DNA from: Sabellastarte sp. h YS-2021
Lineage: Eukaryota; Annelida; Polychaeta; Sabellida; Sabellidae
Direction of reading: 5' to 3'
DNA length: 64,000 nucleotides
Assembly: GCA_964017235.1 (NCBI GenBank)
Contig: OZ024930.1
Location: 149,358,221-149,422,220, forward strand
Under the pieces are notes generated by a model. That model was not told where the DNA came from, did not search any database, and saw only the letters and a program-made list of their open reading frames with translations. Made by a program: the position numbers and the translations under genes. Positions within the stretch are counted from its first letter, which is position 1, and each line of letters opens with the position of its first letter. Positions 11,790-20,545 of this stretch are shown here, one piece after another.

Positions 11790-13861
11790 GAGTCAATTTT
11801 GAAAAAAAACTCCTCTGGGTAGATTGTTCATGGGGCTTGCATACAGGTTAAATGTCTACTTAAAGCCTTGATTCTTTGCACATGTACAAAATCTATTAAT
11901 GAAATCCCAGATGAGATTTCAGCTCTATCAGTCATACAGTCTGACCGCCAAAAGTGGCTTAAGGCTTAAAAACGGTTGGAAGTCCATAAATTGGATCTCT
12001 TAAAGTGACCTTAAAATTAAAGCTACAGACTCCAAATTTCAAACAGAAAAAGATTACATACAGAAGTTATACTTAATACAGTTTGACAGTTGTCAGACTT
12101 AACATTCCAAGTTACAGGGCATAATATGTGAGAAATGACAAAAAGGGTCACTCAGATGGGTCTTTATGGTCCTCATACACAGGTCAAATGTCTATTTAAA
12201 GCCTTGACTTTCACACACGCAAAAAGAACATATTAATAATTCTTAGATGAGATTTCAGCTCTATCAGTGACATAATTTGACAGTTATAGGGCTTGAATGT
12301 GGCAAAAAGTCCATAAATTGGGGCTCTGTGGGCATTTAGAGATCTAAGGTAAATAAAATTAAAGCTACAGACTTTACATTTTGCTCAGACAAAGATTACA
12401 TATAGAAGTTATATCTATTACAGTTTGACACTAGTCAGACTTATCATTTTTAAGTCACAGGGAAAAAATATGTACTAATGTCAAAAAACGTCTAATTAGG
12501 GTCTTTATGGGCCTCAAATACAATTTTAACCTTAGTCCTGATTCTAGGCATATGTCAGGAGAATAGAGCAATGTGTTATCAGGTAAACTTTGAGCAAGAT
12601 GAGCCACATAGTGTGTGACCTAGAGGGCATTAAGTGGCCAAAGGTTAAATTTCTGATCTTAAGGTGGCCATAACGTGTTTATTATCAGGAGTTTACAGTC
12701 ACCTTAAAATAGGTTTCTTTTTATGATACATGTGTGTGCCAACTTTGAATGAAATTTGTGAGAGCGTTTTTGTACATACAAGTCAAAGTGTACAGCAATG
12801 GCAGCGGTGCGATGGAGGTGAAACTAGTATATCACAGACTTTCATCTGGGGATATAAATAGGTACTGTCTTTTGGGAATCTTTAATATTGTCTAAAGTTA
12901 TAAATGGGCTTATAATCACTCTCATTATGGCAGGGAGGAGATGCCTGAAACATGCCACTGTCCGCTACCTTACTTCAGCACTCCTGTAACAAATGCACAG
13001 ATTCAGATACCAGAAATAATTTTTCATGCCACATTAATATAGCATCACATAAGAAAATCAGCACAACTCTAGCTGTGAAACCATAAAATATGCAAAATGA
13101 ACAATTTATTTTTACTTTCTACAAAGATTCTATCTTATATTCAAGTGTAAGTTCCCATGTTTATTTTATTATTATTATTATTATGTATTTATACTCAGCA
13201 CAATATCTCCATATACTACAGGACTCAAAGCGCTATTTAACCAATCCGACTGTACAGGTACAGCCCCAACTCACAAGTAACTGACATTCCCCTAACTTGA
13301 AGATAGAGGCTCAAAGATGACCATTTATCAACGTCCTTGAGGTTCTTTAACCTGCCACTGGGGATACGACCCACTGACAGAGGACCGCCATTTTAAGTGG
13401 TCATCTGAGCCACTATGTATCTGCCTGTACCTGGGATTGAACCCACGTCCTCTGAGTTCCTAGATAAGTGTGTTACCCGCTAGGCCACAGTGGCAGATGG
13501 ATAAGTATAGTGTTGTGTGTATCAGCTCTATCACGGACTGTAGTAGTGAGGATTCTGGAATTGTAATCCCAACCTGTTAAAAAGAGCCAGAATTGCATTT
13601 ATTTATGGATGTGCAAATGAGAAGACGTCAGGGCCACAACAGCTGATGTGTATAATATACAGATACTGAGATACATGCCCTCAGTCTTACCTTCGAGTCT
13701 TTGAAGACCTCATTGAACCTTCTCTCTGAGTAACGAATATGTTCCAAGCTTTCAAAATTCTCCACCACACTCATAACAGTGGCTCTCTTCACCCCACTCT
13801 CAGGGAAGATGTCCTTGGCCAACACAGCCTGCCATACACACATCAGTGGCTCTCCTGGCAT
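643..13861 (-). CDS. SWAP-70/DEF6-like PH domain protein with four EF-hands (six exons, 797 aa)
   Basis: The coding sequence joins 13691-13861, 9907-10062, 9319-9431, 7287-7437, 3207-3476 and 643-2175; all junctions are GT-AG and all phases agree, giving 2394 nt including the stop. Residues 1-197 follow the SWAP-70/DEF6 N-terminal half (VWQAVLAKD, then MWTIFNRL, then GLTFMQMIEEL, in family order). The PH domain is about residues 198-300, with KRWFVMSPGRLEYYS and the closing helix EDEKQDWIKTV. A charged helix lies near 305-345. EF-hand loops are at about 391-402, 427-438, 468-479 and 504-515; the first three end in Glu, the fourth in Asp. Residues 540-797 match no family I can name; the stretch near 700-770 (HHEF, VPMRHTIYVPGG) is faintly cupin-like. 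Vertebrate SWAP-70 has a long coiled coil after the PH domain instead, so this is a distinct architecture. Inferred role: a cytoplasmic phosphoinositide- and calcium-responsive signalling protein. The start ATG has an in-frame TGA six bases upstream. Confidence 0.85.
2176..3206 (-). other. Intron 5, no recognised content
   Basis: A 1.03-kb AT-rich intron between the two halves of the PH domain. The open frames here lack coding character and I see no repeat family shared with the rest of the window. Confidence 0.7.
3207..3476 (-). CDS. Exon 5 of the SWAP-70-like gene (PH domain)
   Basis: It holds 90 codons in phase 0, with acceptor ATTACAG and donor CAG|GTACCA. It encodes nearly the whole PH domain: TGLLHKRTRK (strand 1), NWQKRWFVMS (strand 2), GRLEYYSND, then KKGEVIIDG. 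The Lys/Arg-rich first loop is what one expects for phosphoinositide binding. The last helix of the domain lies at the start of exon 6. Confidence 0.92.
4524..6948 (-). mobile_element. Helitron-like repeat, copy A, split by a nested element
   Basis: On the minus strand the 3' end reads hairpin GCATCGGTTCTCCGATGC, ten bases, then CTAG followed by T, as Helitron 3' ends do. The body has four to five modules with TGACCTTG and CAAGGTCA in inverted orientation (4598-5180), then two copies of a unit with GCGGCCATCTTG. The far end is the GTATCC-rich tract near 6920-6948. The continuity is broken at 5374-6765 by another element. No Rep/helicase coding is present, so the copy is non-autonomous. Confidence 0.5.
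5374..6765. mobile_element. Nested element with 8-bp target duplication
   Basis: GAGGCCAA occurs at 5366-5373 and again at 6766-6773, and the host repeat is continuous if the 1392 bp between are removed (compare the uninterrupted copy at 14227-15250). Each end can fold as a hairpin: CTGCTGCTT/AAGCAGCAG on the left and TAGCTTAC/GTAAGCTA on the right. The body has tandem units of about 115 bp containing CGCTCTATCT and AAGATGGCCACC. There is no real coding; the 253-residue frame at 5555-6316 simply runs through the tandem units. Confidence 0.5.
7287..7437 (-). CDS. Exon 4 of the SWAP-70-like gene
   Basis: It is 151 nt, with acceptor TTCAAG and donor AAG|GTACGA. The first base completes the split Trp codon. 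It then reads GSSDSIPDAGLTFMQMIEEL to WLVREVMK, which aligns with the SWAP-70 stretch just before the PH domain. Confidence 0.85.
7438..9318 (-). other. Intron 3, carrying one ATATCCCC-family repeat
   Basis: A 1.9-kb intron, most of which is the repeat at 7543-8987. 8990-9318 holds nothing recognised. Confidence 0.7.
7543..8987. mobile_element. ATATCCCC-family repeat, copy 1
   Basis: It is bounded by ATATCCCCAGAC on the left and by CTGGGGATAT on the right, so the ends are short inverted repeats. The body has about three degenerate units of roughly 330 bp, each with CCATAAATTG, GGTCACTCAGGTGGGT and CCTTAAAATTAAAGC. Two further copies in the window lie in the same orientation. No coding is seen. 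Confidence 0.55.
9319..9431 (-). CDS. Exon 3 of the SWAP-70-like gene (113 nt)
   Basis: This short exon was found by looking for the missing phase between exons 2 and 4. The acceptor is TTTTTTAG and the donor is CATG|GTAAAT. It encodes MWTIFNRLCKVDSYPPVLSK and onward to RKTW. It matches the family segment IW-x-IFN-x-L and ends two bases into a Trp codon that exon 4 completes. Confidence 0.85.
9432..9906 (-). other. Intron 2, no recognised content
   Basis: 475 nt of AT-rich sequence bounded by GTAATT and TTTTTTAG. Confidence 0.7.
9907..10062 (-). CDS. Exon 2 of the SWAP-70-like gene
   Basis: It is 156 nt in phase 0, with acceptor TTCACAG and donor AAG|GTAATT. It encodes VKFSDFLAYVND through KQDLFK. 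The CW followed by a charged helix corresponds to the MCWTL region of SWAP-70. The other two frames are closed by stops. Confidence 0.85.
10433..11180 (-). mobile_element. Helitron-like repeat, copy C (diverged)
   Basis: Hairpin GCATCGGACAACCGATGC at 10444-10461, with CTAA at the minus-strand 3' end (here followed by C rather than T). Inverted TGACCTTG/CAAGGTCA modules and one GTGGCCATCTTG unit follow. The far end has decayed. The frame at 10507-11112 is an artefact of the modules. Confidence 0.45.
11640..12863. mobile_element. ATATCCCC-family repeat, copy 2
   Basis: Same body units as copy 1 and the same right end (CTGGGGATATAA). The left end is degraded. It includes a long T/G homopolymer run at 11745-11790 that the other copies lack. 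Confidence 0.5.
11745..11790. repeat. Homopolymer junction: about 24 T then 22 G
   Basis: A pure T run passes directly into a pure G run. The G run could form a G-quadruplex, and such a tract is also prone to assembly or sequencing error. The homologous position in copy 1 (near 7660-7690) has only short T runs. Confidence 0.8.
13160..13498 (-). mobile_element. tRNA-derived SINE
   Basis: On the minus strand the head has an A box (TGGCCTAGCGGG, 13476-13487) and a B box (GGTTCAATCCC, 13433-13443) at tRNA-like spacing. A tRNA-unrelated body of about 250 bp follows, ending in an (AAT)n tail near 13168-13184. The internal RNA polymerase III promoter appears well preserved. Confidence 0.75.
13691..13861 (-). 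CDS. Exon 1 of the SWAP-70-like gene
   Basis: It holds 57 codons from the ATG at 13861 to the donor AAG|GTAAG and ends in phase 0. The protein begins MPGEPLMCVWQAVLAKD; the W-A-x(2)-A-x-D pattern matches the SWAP-70 N-terminal helix. An in-frame TGA directly upstream supports this ATG, though a non-coding upstream exon cannot be excluded. Confidence 0.75.
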
Positions 13862-13912
13862 TGTTCACGTGTAGTTTAAACCAAAATTGGAAAATTTGAC
13901 TTCAGCTGACTA

Positions 13913-14226
13913 TCTGAAAAAAAGAAACATAGCATCAGAGATGCCCGTACCCCACAGCCTGGGGAAATAGTTTTCAACACCGTGAAATATAGAAGTAGTG
14001 AAACAGTACAAAGATCGGGATACTTTCAGAGCAGTGTCAGTTATATAAAGGTCCAAATAATGTTTAAGTAGAGAAAATGTATGCAAAGATAAAGTATTAA
14101 AACAAGACAATTCAATAGTAAGATGACAGCATTAATCAGTAAATTAAAAATTATGAAGCTGTAAAATGTATTAATTAGAGAATAGCCCTCAATGGAAATA
14201 GCACAATTATGTAAAAGTACATATAA
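13913..14226. repeat. Dispersed repeat with GCATCAGAGATGCC word, upstream of the gene
   Basis: About 300 bp that recurs, with divergence, at 52260-52320, 52445-52610, 52645-52850 and 54243-54370. It includes TACCCCACAGCCTGGGGAAA, which can pair CCCCA with TGGGG. It lies 50 bp upstream of the start codon of the SWAP-70-like gene, so the gene's promoter may overlap it. Confidence 0.6.
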
Positions 14227-15250
14227 TTAGACCTATGCATCGGAGAACCGATGCAAATTTGTATCCACCGAAAAGACAACTCACCAAAGCCAGTGAACCA
14301 TCATTTGACCTTGAAGGAGGGGCCCAAGGTTAAAATGTGAAAACATCAGAAGATTCCCAGCCTATGACCTCCTATAAGTTGGTTTCATATTGCAAACCTC
14401 TAGGACCAATAATAAGCGCGTTATCAGCACTTTTAAGTTTGGCTATCCTCATTTGACCTTGAAGGAGAGGTCCAAGATCAAATCAGACCACACCAAAAGA
14501 TTCCCAGCCCATGATTTCCTATAGGTTGGTTTACCATCCCAAACCTCTAGGACCAATAATAAGCGAGTTATAAGCACTTTTAAGTTTGGCTATCCTCGTT
14601 TGACTTTGAAGGAGGGGGTCAAAAGTCAAATCAAACCACACCATAAGATTCCCAGTCCATGATTTCCTATATGTTGGTTTACCATCCCAAACCTGTATGA
14701 CCAATAATAAGCGAGTTCTAAGCACTTTAAGTTTGGCTATCCTTGTTTGACCTTGAAGGAGGGGTCCAAGGTCAAATCTGACCACACCAAAAGATTCCCA
14801 GCCCATGATTTCCTATAGGTTGGTTTACCATCCCAAAACTCTGGGACCAATAATAAGGGAGATATAAGCACTTTTTATGACTGACAAAGAAACGCCCGTG
14901 GCGGCCATCTTGTTTTTCAAAATGAGGCCAAAAATATTTTCAGTCAAGATTTTGTAATGAGGAACATATCCTGCGAATTTGAGATCTCTACCTATAATAC
15001 CATTTGCTCTAGAGGGCCACCAAAAGTCCTTGCTGAAAGTCAAAAAAATGCCCGTGGCGGCCATCTTGTTTTTCAAAATGAGGCCAAAAATATTAACAGG
15101 CAAGATTTTATGGTTATGAATATATCATGCAAATTTGAAAAGGCTAGCTGTAATATTTTTTTTCATTAGAGCGGTAACGGTGAAATCTCTCTACACACTG
15201 TGGCGGCGTGGGCGTAGAAGCGAAATCCATAGTATCCACCGGATGCTATC
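14227..15250 (-). mobile_element. Helitron-like repeat, copy B (uninterrupted)
   Basis: The best reference copy. Minus-strand 3' end: hairpin at 14237-14254, then ATAGGTCTAA followed by T. There are four inverted TGACCTTG/CAAGGTCA modules (14304-14790), then two units with GCGGCCATCTTG at 14901 and 15057, then the GTATCC-type end near 15240. The apparent frames here repeat the phrase KSAYNSLIIGPRGLGW because they read through the modules and are not genes. Confidence 0.55.
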
Positions 15251-15570
15251 ACCAAAGGAACATTTGTATTAATGCTCAGAACTTACTGGGAAAGAAACCT
15301 TTTATGTGCATAGGAGATTTGCAAAATCAAAGATTCAATAATTAGTATGGGAGTATTGAGTTATTTGGATTAAAATTGTGTTCATAAAACTGAATATTCA
15401 AAACATGTTTGGATAATTGAAATAACAAGAGCACCTGGGATACATTTTCCAGTATATACAGTAACTACTAGTAATCTCTTTCAACACCAAGGAAGGATAA
15501 ACCAAGAATTGATAAACAATCCTTTGAAAAATTCCCTGATCCAGAAGGTGATATAGATCACCATCAAAAT

Positions 15571-15846
15571 TTATTCATCTCTTCCTTGTGTCTTTGTTGA
15601 CATTTCCTTAAATTTCATCAAAATCCGTTCATGACTTTTTAGATTTAAACTGATAATACACTCATTGCCAATACTTTTGAGGTTATAAAAAGGGACAACA
15701 GTTTGGTAAACTGTACTTTGCCCTTCACAAGCTAATAGGTTAATAACTTCCTGCTGGAACTCTGGTTTCCTTAATGCTGGTTGCACAACAAGGCTAGAAT
15801 AAGTCACGCTTTTTACCCCAATCGCTAATAAAATAGCCTCCTCCAA
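15571..15846 (-). CDS. Unrecognised open stretch, possible orphan exon
   Basis: About 90 codons without an ATG; the translation EEAILLAIGVKSVTYSSLVV to STKTQGRDE has a protein-like composition but matches no family I know. It sits between repeat copies and has AG upstream (AAATGCAG). It could be an exon, a transposon fragment, or chance. Confidence 0.15.
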   Translation of the reverse strand: MEEAILLAIGVKSVTYSSLVVQPALRKPEFQQEVINLLACEGQSTVYQTVVPFYNLKSIGNECIISLNLKSHERILMKFKEMSTKTQGRDE

Positions 15847-15850
15847 ATAT

Positions 15851-16757
15851 ATCCTGCATTTCCAAATTCAGGTATTATCATTATTTACAAAAACCCTCTT
15901 CAACTTCAGCCAATGAAATTGCTAAGTGATGATGCTATCATCATGAAGTGAAAAAGAGACTCCGGGTTTATATCCTTATGTGTTAAAATATGCATTGCAA
16001 AATACAACACATCCGTTGGTTGTGTTCCAAAATGTACTTTGGTAGCCGTGTCCTGTCATCTTGCTTTTGTTGATGGGAGTAAATGTAATGCATTGAATTG
16101 GAGAAAATTACATATTCTGCTATTTTAAATCTTTAAACACACATATATGACAATGTGTTCACTATGGTACCAGTTTCTATAAATAGTACTTTTGGGGAAT
16201 AATATTCCTTTCTACAATTTTATTTAAATAGTTTCAATTTACTTCATTTACTTTTGTCCTAATTTTATGTGACTTAGTTTTTTAACACAATTGTTTTTGA
16301 ACACAACTCTGAAGACCAAATCTTATGAAATCAACTTTTAGTTAAAAAGTCACATATTCTTGCTGGAAGTATGTACATTCCAAGTCAGAAAAACCTGTAC
16401 AACCATGGTGAGAGGGTATGGATATGTGTTATAAAAACAGGTTAAGCTTGAAACTTGATAGACTTTCATCAAGTACTTTTCTCTTTTGTGTAATATATGG
16501 GTACTGTATGACATTTGGAGACATAGCCAACCCTGTTTTTTTTCAGAGACTAAAGCCCTTACTCCAGAATGCATGTGGTATAATGAACTCCTGTAAATTT
16601 CCAATTTAAATTTAACTGTTCATGAGACTTGGAGCAAATCTAGACACATGACAAATGAATTTTCATAAATTGAACTGGTTTGATGCATGCCTTTTTAAAG
16701 GCATACAAATTCAGTAAATTTATTCGAAAAAAAATAGTTTGCCCAGACTCAATGCCA
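15851..16757. other. Intergenic, nothing recognised
   Basis: AT-rich sequence with no repeat partner seen elsewhere in the window and no credible coding. Confidence 0.6.
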
Positions 16758-17806
16758 ACATATCCTGAGACAGGCAATCTCTCATGCCACAGGCATTCAC
16801 TGGGTATTTTTGTAACACCCATTCTGTGAGATTCACAATTATTATAAACCATTTTTCATCTTTTTTTTTTATCAATCTTAATGCAATTATAAGATTTATC
16901 CTTTTTCAAAATATTTAAATGCTTTTCAGTACTTCCTGAAATAGTAGCATAGCATAAAGTTTTTCTGGGGCTTGTATGCCTTTAATATATTAGTTTAGAG
17001 ATGAAATCTTTGAGACTTGTCAGACTTAGTATTTCCAAGTCACAGGACAAAATATGGGAAAAATGTCGGAAAAAGGTCTCCGGGTGAGTGTTTTGGGTCC
17101 TCATACACAGATTAGATGTCTAAAGCCTTGATTTTTGGCACATGTGAAAAGAATATACATGTATTAATATATTCCCAGATGAGATTTTAGCTCTATCAGT
17201 CACATAGTTTGATAGCTATTGGGCTTAAAAGTGGCAAAGAGTCCATTAATTGGGTCTCTGTGGGCATTTTAGGGACCTTAAAGTGACCTTAAAATTAAAT
17301 CTACAGATTCCAAATTTTGTACTGACAGAGATTTCCTGTAGACATTATAGCTTACATAGTTTGAAACCTGTCAGACTTACCATTTCCAAGTGACAAGGCA
17401 AAACATCAAAAATGTTGAAAAAAATGTCTAAGTGGGGTATTAATGGGCCTCAAACACAATTTTAATTTTACCATAAAGTCTTAATTCTTGGCATATGTAA
17501 GAAGAATAGAATAATGTGTTCCCAGATAAAATTTGAGACATATGAGCCAATTACTTTGTGACCTGGATAGCTTTAAGTGGCCAAAGAGCAAATTAGTGAT
17601 CTTAAAGTGACAATAACTTTTGTACTATTGGGAGTTTAAGGTCACCTTAAAATAGGCATCCTCTTCTGACCCAAATACATGTGTGTGCCAAGTTTGAATG
17701 AAATGTGTGAAATTGTTTTTGAGTTATCATGCAAATAAGTAAAAATGTACAGCTGTGATGCGATGGACATGAAACCAGTATATCCCCAACTTTAGTCTGG
17801 GGATAT
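16758..17806. mobile_element. ATATCCCC-family repeat, copy 3
   Basis: Left end ATATCCTGAGACAGG, right end TATCCCCAACTTTAGTCTGG followed by GGATATA, which is itself a hairpin. Body units are as in copy 1, with one unit fewer. Confidence 0.55.
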
Positions 17807-18142
17807 AATTAGATACATACCAGTAATACCTTATCTCCAGCTATGAAAATAACAACAGTAATGCCTTAATTGTATGGACTTGTATGTATTAGAATTTTCA
17901 AGTCAATTACACTACTTGTGTGTTAAAAAAAGTATTTGAAAATGTGTAAAAGAATGTACAAGCATATAGATACATAAATGTCAAAAATGCACCAAGTGAA
18001 AAATTTCTTTAAATATAGAAAATAAAACTTACACAATAAGGTCATAAGGAAGTAACAAAAAAAAACTTTGCTATGGCATGCTTGTTCACTCAATTGTTAA
18101 CATGATGTTGAGTAATTATCTTCTCAGAGAAGATTCACCATA

Positions 18143-18892
18143 TACCCTGTTCACACTACAATCCGTGTTGACAAGGATTGAGGGTTGAAGCAGATTGCAG
18201 CAGATTCATCTCAATCCGGGTTGAGTGTCCACACTACAGACTTTAATCTGGATTGAGAAGTGTCCAAAACTGAGTACAGTAAAAATTCCAAATTTAGATG
18301 AATTTATGTTAAATTGTTTAAATGGAATCTTTTTTTCAATATGGATAAAATGACACAATTAATTAAAATATGCAAAATCCCTACATTATGTTATATCATA
18401 CAGTAAAATAGTTTAATAACCTTTTATAATTAAAACAAGTATTTTATATTATTTTGTCAGTTTTCCAACAACAGACCAATTGCAATCTTTTAAATAGTCT
18501 GCTTGATATATATTCTTACTATAATTACAAACATGTATTTTATGTCAAATTGCAATCATCCAGAAATCACACAACAATCACTTTTGGTGGCCTTTGTGTC
18601 AATCATGTACTGCTTACAAATGATTAAGATATATATATATATATATGTTAAGTTAAACAATTGTTATAAGGCAATAAGTCAATTGGTTACAGTAACAATT
18701 CACTCAACCCTTGTCAACCCGGATTGAGAGGGTTCACACAACAAAGGGGGTTGAACCAATCTGCTTCAATCCACCTCTTGAGTGGGGTTGAGATTTACCC
18801 TTGTCAACCCGGATTGTGAGCGTTCACACCTAATCCCAATCTGCTTCAATCTGTGTCAACCCGGGTTGAAACACTAGTCTGAATGCCCAGAT
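18143..18892. mobile_element. Inverted-repeat element with reiterated CAATCCGGGTTGACA word
   Basis: The left end carries CAATCCGTGTTGACAAGG and CAATCCGGGTTGAG. The right end carries several copies of the same word on the other strand (GTCAACCCGGATTG, TCAACCCGGGTTG), interspersed with GAAGCAGATTG. The middle 400 bp is AT-rich without coding. The ends are near CCCTGTTCACACTA and TAGTCTGAATGCCC. No target duplication is certain. Confidence 0.5.
18627..18648. repeat. (AT)n microsatellite
   Basis: A short run of alternating A and T inside the AT-rich core of the 18143-18892 element. Confidence 0.7.
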
Positions 18893-19684
18893 AGAATTAC
18901 TCTATCAGTAATTACCAGAGTGGTTGGGGCTTGTCATTACAAGTTATCTTCGTATCAGTTGGGAGCAGGTCATAATGCCTACTCCCAAGGTAGGTTGTAG
19001 GACATAAACTTTTGTGTAATATAATTTATTTTTCACTTGAGACAAATCACATGGTTTGTCACTTTTTCTTTCTTTTTCAACAGGATCAGCTGTAGCATTT
19101 CCTCCCCATTGCCACCCCCACCCTCATTAAAAATTTGCTGGGGCTTACAATATCGCATGGAAGTGGAATATTCATATAGCTTCTTGTTCTACCAGACTTA
19201 CTTGCAAGATTTTATGGGGTTTTACATAGAATGAATGTGCACATTATTACACTCTCAGAAGAAGTTCTGGAGAGAAATATAAACAGTAAATTATAATGCA
19301 CTAAGGTAGAACCTTGCACTTGACCTAATTTGTGAATGTGACCCACTTCTCAAATATATTATATAGTGTATGTATATCTGTTGTCAGTGAACTGTGAAAC
19401 ATATCAATAATTCAGTGGGCAAGCAATGTTAACTTACCAGTTTGGTGAAGTAAGAAACATAAATTCAATATTCTTGGTAATTCTGATACAGCTTACACAA
19501 ATGGCTCAGAAAGGCCACAAGTAATATTTCCCAAAATTCAGTAAAACAATCGTGGGATAGCCTCAGTAGTATACAGGGTACTCTGTTCAGTTTCACATTT
19601 GTTTCTGTTATTATCTTATTTTCTCAAACCATGCTGTGACATTTTATTCAATTTGCATACTTCAAATCTACTGTATATTTAGAT
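18893..19684. other. Intergenic, nothing recognised
   Basis: AT-rich, no credible coding or repeat family identified. Confidence 0.6.
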
Positions 19685-19898
19685 TTATTTGTTGTTTTAC
19701 GTCACGTTCAACAGCCAGGGTCATATTGCAACGGGTAGTTTACAGGTGGAGGAAACCAGTGCATACTGCACTGTAAACAACCGGGCATCGGCAAGTAACT
19801 ACCAACTTTCCATCATGAAGCGCCCGGCCCGAGATTCGAACCGGCGGCCTCACAGGTTGGAGGCGAGAGAACTCTAACTGCTACACCACCGAGCCCCC
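19685..19898 (-). mobile_element. tRNA-derived SINE with AATAAA-type tail
   Basis: Minus-strand head with an A box (TGGTGTAGCAGTTAGAG) and a B box (GGTTCGAATC, 19833-19842), followed by a body with GGTTTCCTCCACCTGTAAA and TGACCCTGGCTGTTGAACG. The 3' end reads ACGTAAAACAACAAATAAA. The body resembles the conserved central and tail parts of invertebrate SINEs of the mollusc type, from memory. The short frame at 19689-19877 is not a gene. Confidence 0.7.
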
Positions 19899-20060
19899 TC
19901 AAATCTACTGTATAGAGTAATACACAAGTTGTACTGAGTAATGGGCCAATCCCATTCACTAATTTATTGGCACAGTGCTCACTACTGCACTAATGTCGGC
20001 TCACTTCATTAAAACTGTTGCTCGAACTTAAGTAAAAGAAAGACTTTCCTTGTTGCAAAT

Positions 20061-20304
20061 ATACTGCGCCTTGCTACCAATTATCGCCGGGTACCAATTA
20101 TCGCCAAACAGAATTCAAATAGATATAACTTCACCAAGTTAGCATCCCAAGTCTAGCAAATAAGGTAAAACTATTCCCAAAGTGAATGGAACAAATACAC
20201 CACAAAAAGCTTTCAAAATATATGACCATTACTGAAATATGAACGTTTTATTTTCTGGTGGCGATAATTGGTAGCCGGCAATAATTGGTAGCAAGGCAGT
20301 ATAC
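20061..20304. mobile_element. Short inverted-repeat element, ACCAATTATCGCC word
   Basis: The left arm (20061-20106) and right arm (20259-20304) are inverted copies of about 45 bp. Each contains the word TACCAATTATCGCC twice. Total 244 bp without coding, so MITE-like. The outer ends are ATACTGC and GCAGTAT. Confidence 0.65.
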
Positions 20305-20320
20305 TATTTACTATTGTAAA

Positions 20321-20545
20321 TAGTGGTGGTGGACCAATTCACGCCGGGGTACCAATTCACGCCCACCCCTAAATTTATCCAAAACAATCACAGTTAACCA
20401 ATAAATTACAAATGTAAATGATCCATTTGATGATTATCTATGATGTGGTAAACATCTTCTCTATGAAAAATTATAAATCTTCAAGAAAATTGAGAGTGGG
20501 CCTGAATTGGTACCCAGGCGTGAATATATTGGTCCAGCACCACTA
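20321..20545. mobile_element. Short inverted-repeat element, ACCAATTCACGCC word
   Basis: Arms at 20321-20366 and 20496-20545 are inverted copies starting TAGTGGTG and ending CACCACTA. Each contains ACCAATTCACGCC-like words. It lies only 16 bp from the previous element and uses a sister word. A small palindrome (CTATTTAC/GTAAATAG) sits between the two. Confidence 0.65.

Larger units (their letters stand above)
10063..13690 (-). other. Intron 1, carrying three repeats
   Basis: A 3.6-kb intron holding a Helitron-like copy (10433-11180), an ATATCCCC-family copy (11640-12863) and a SINE (13160-13498). 10063-10430 and 11200-11640 show no clear feature beyond short mixed repeats. Confidence 0.7.

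Noticed and set aside
13433-13498. tRNA gene
   Set aside because: A and B boxes are present but no cloverleaf acceptor stem closes, and a SINE body and tail follow.
19832-19898. tRNA gene
   Set aside because: Same reason: a tRNA-like head of a SINE without a closing acceptor stem.
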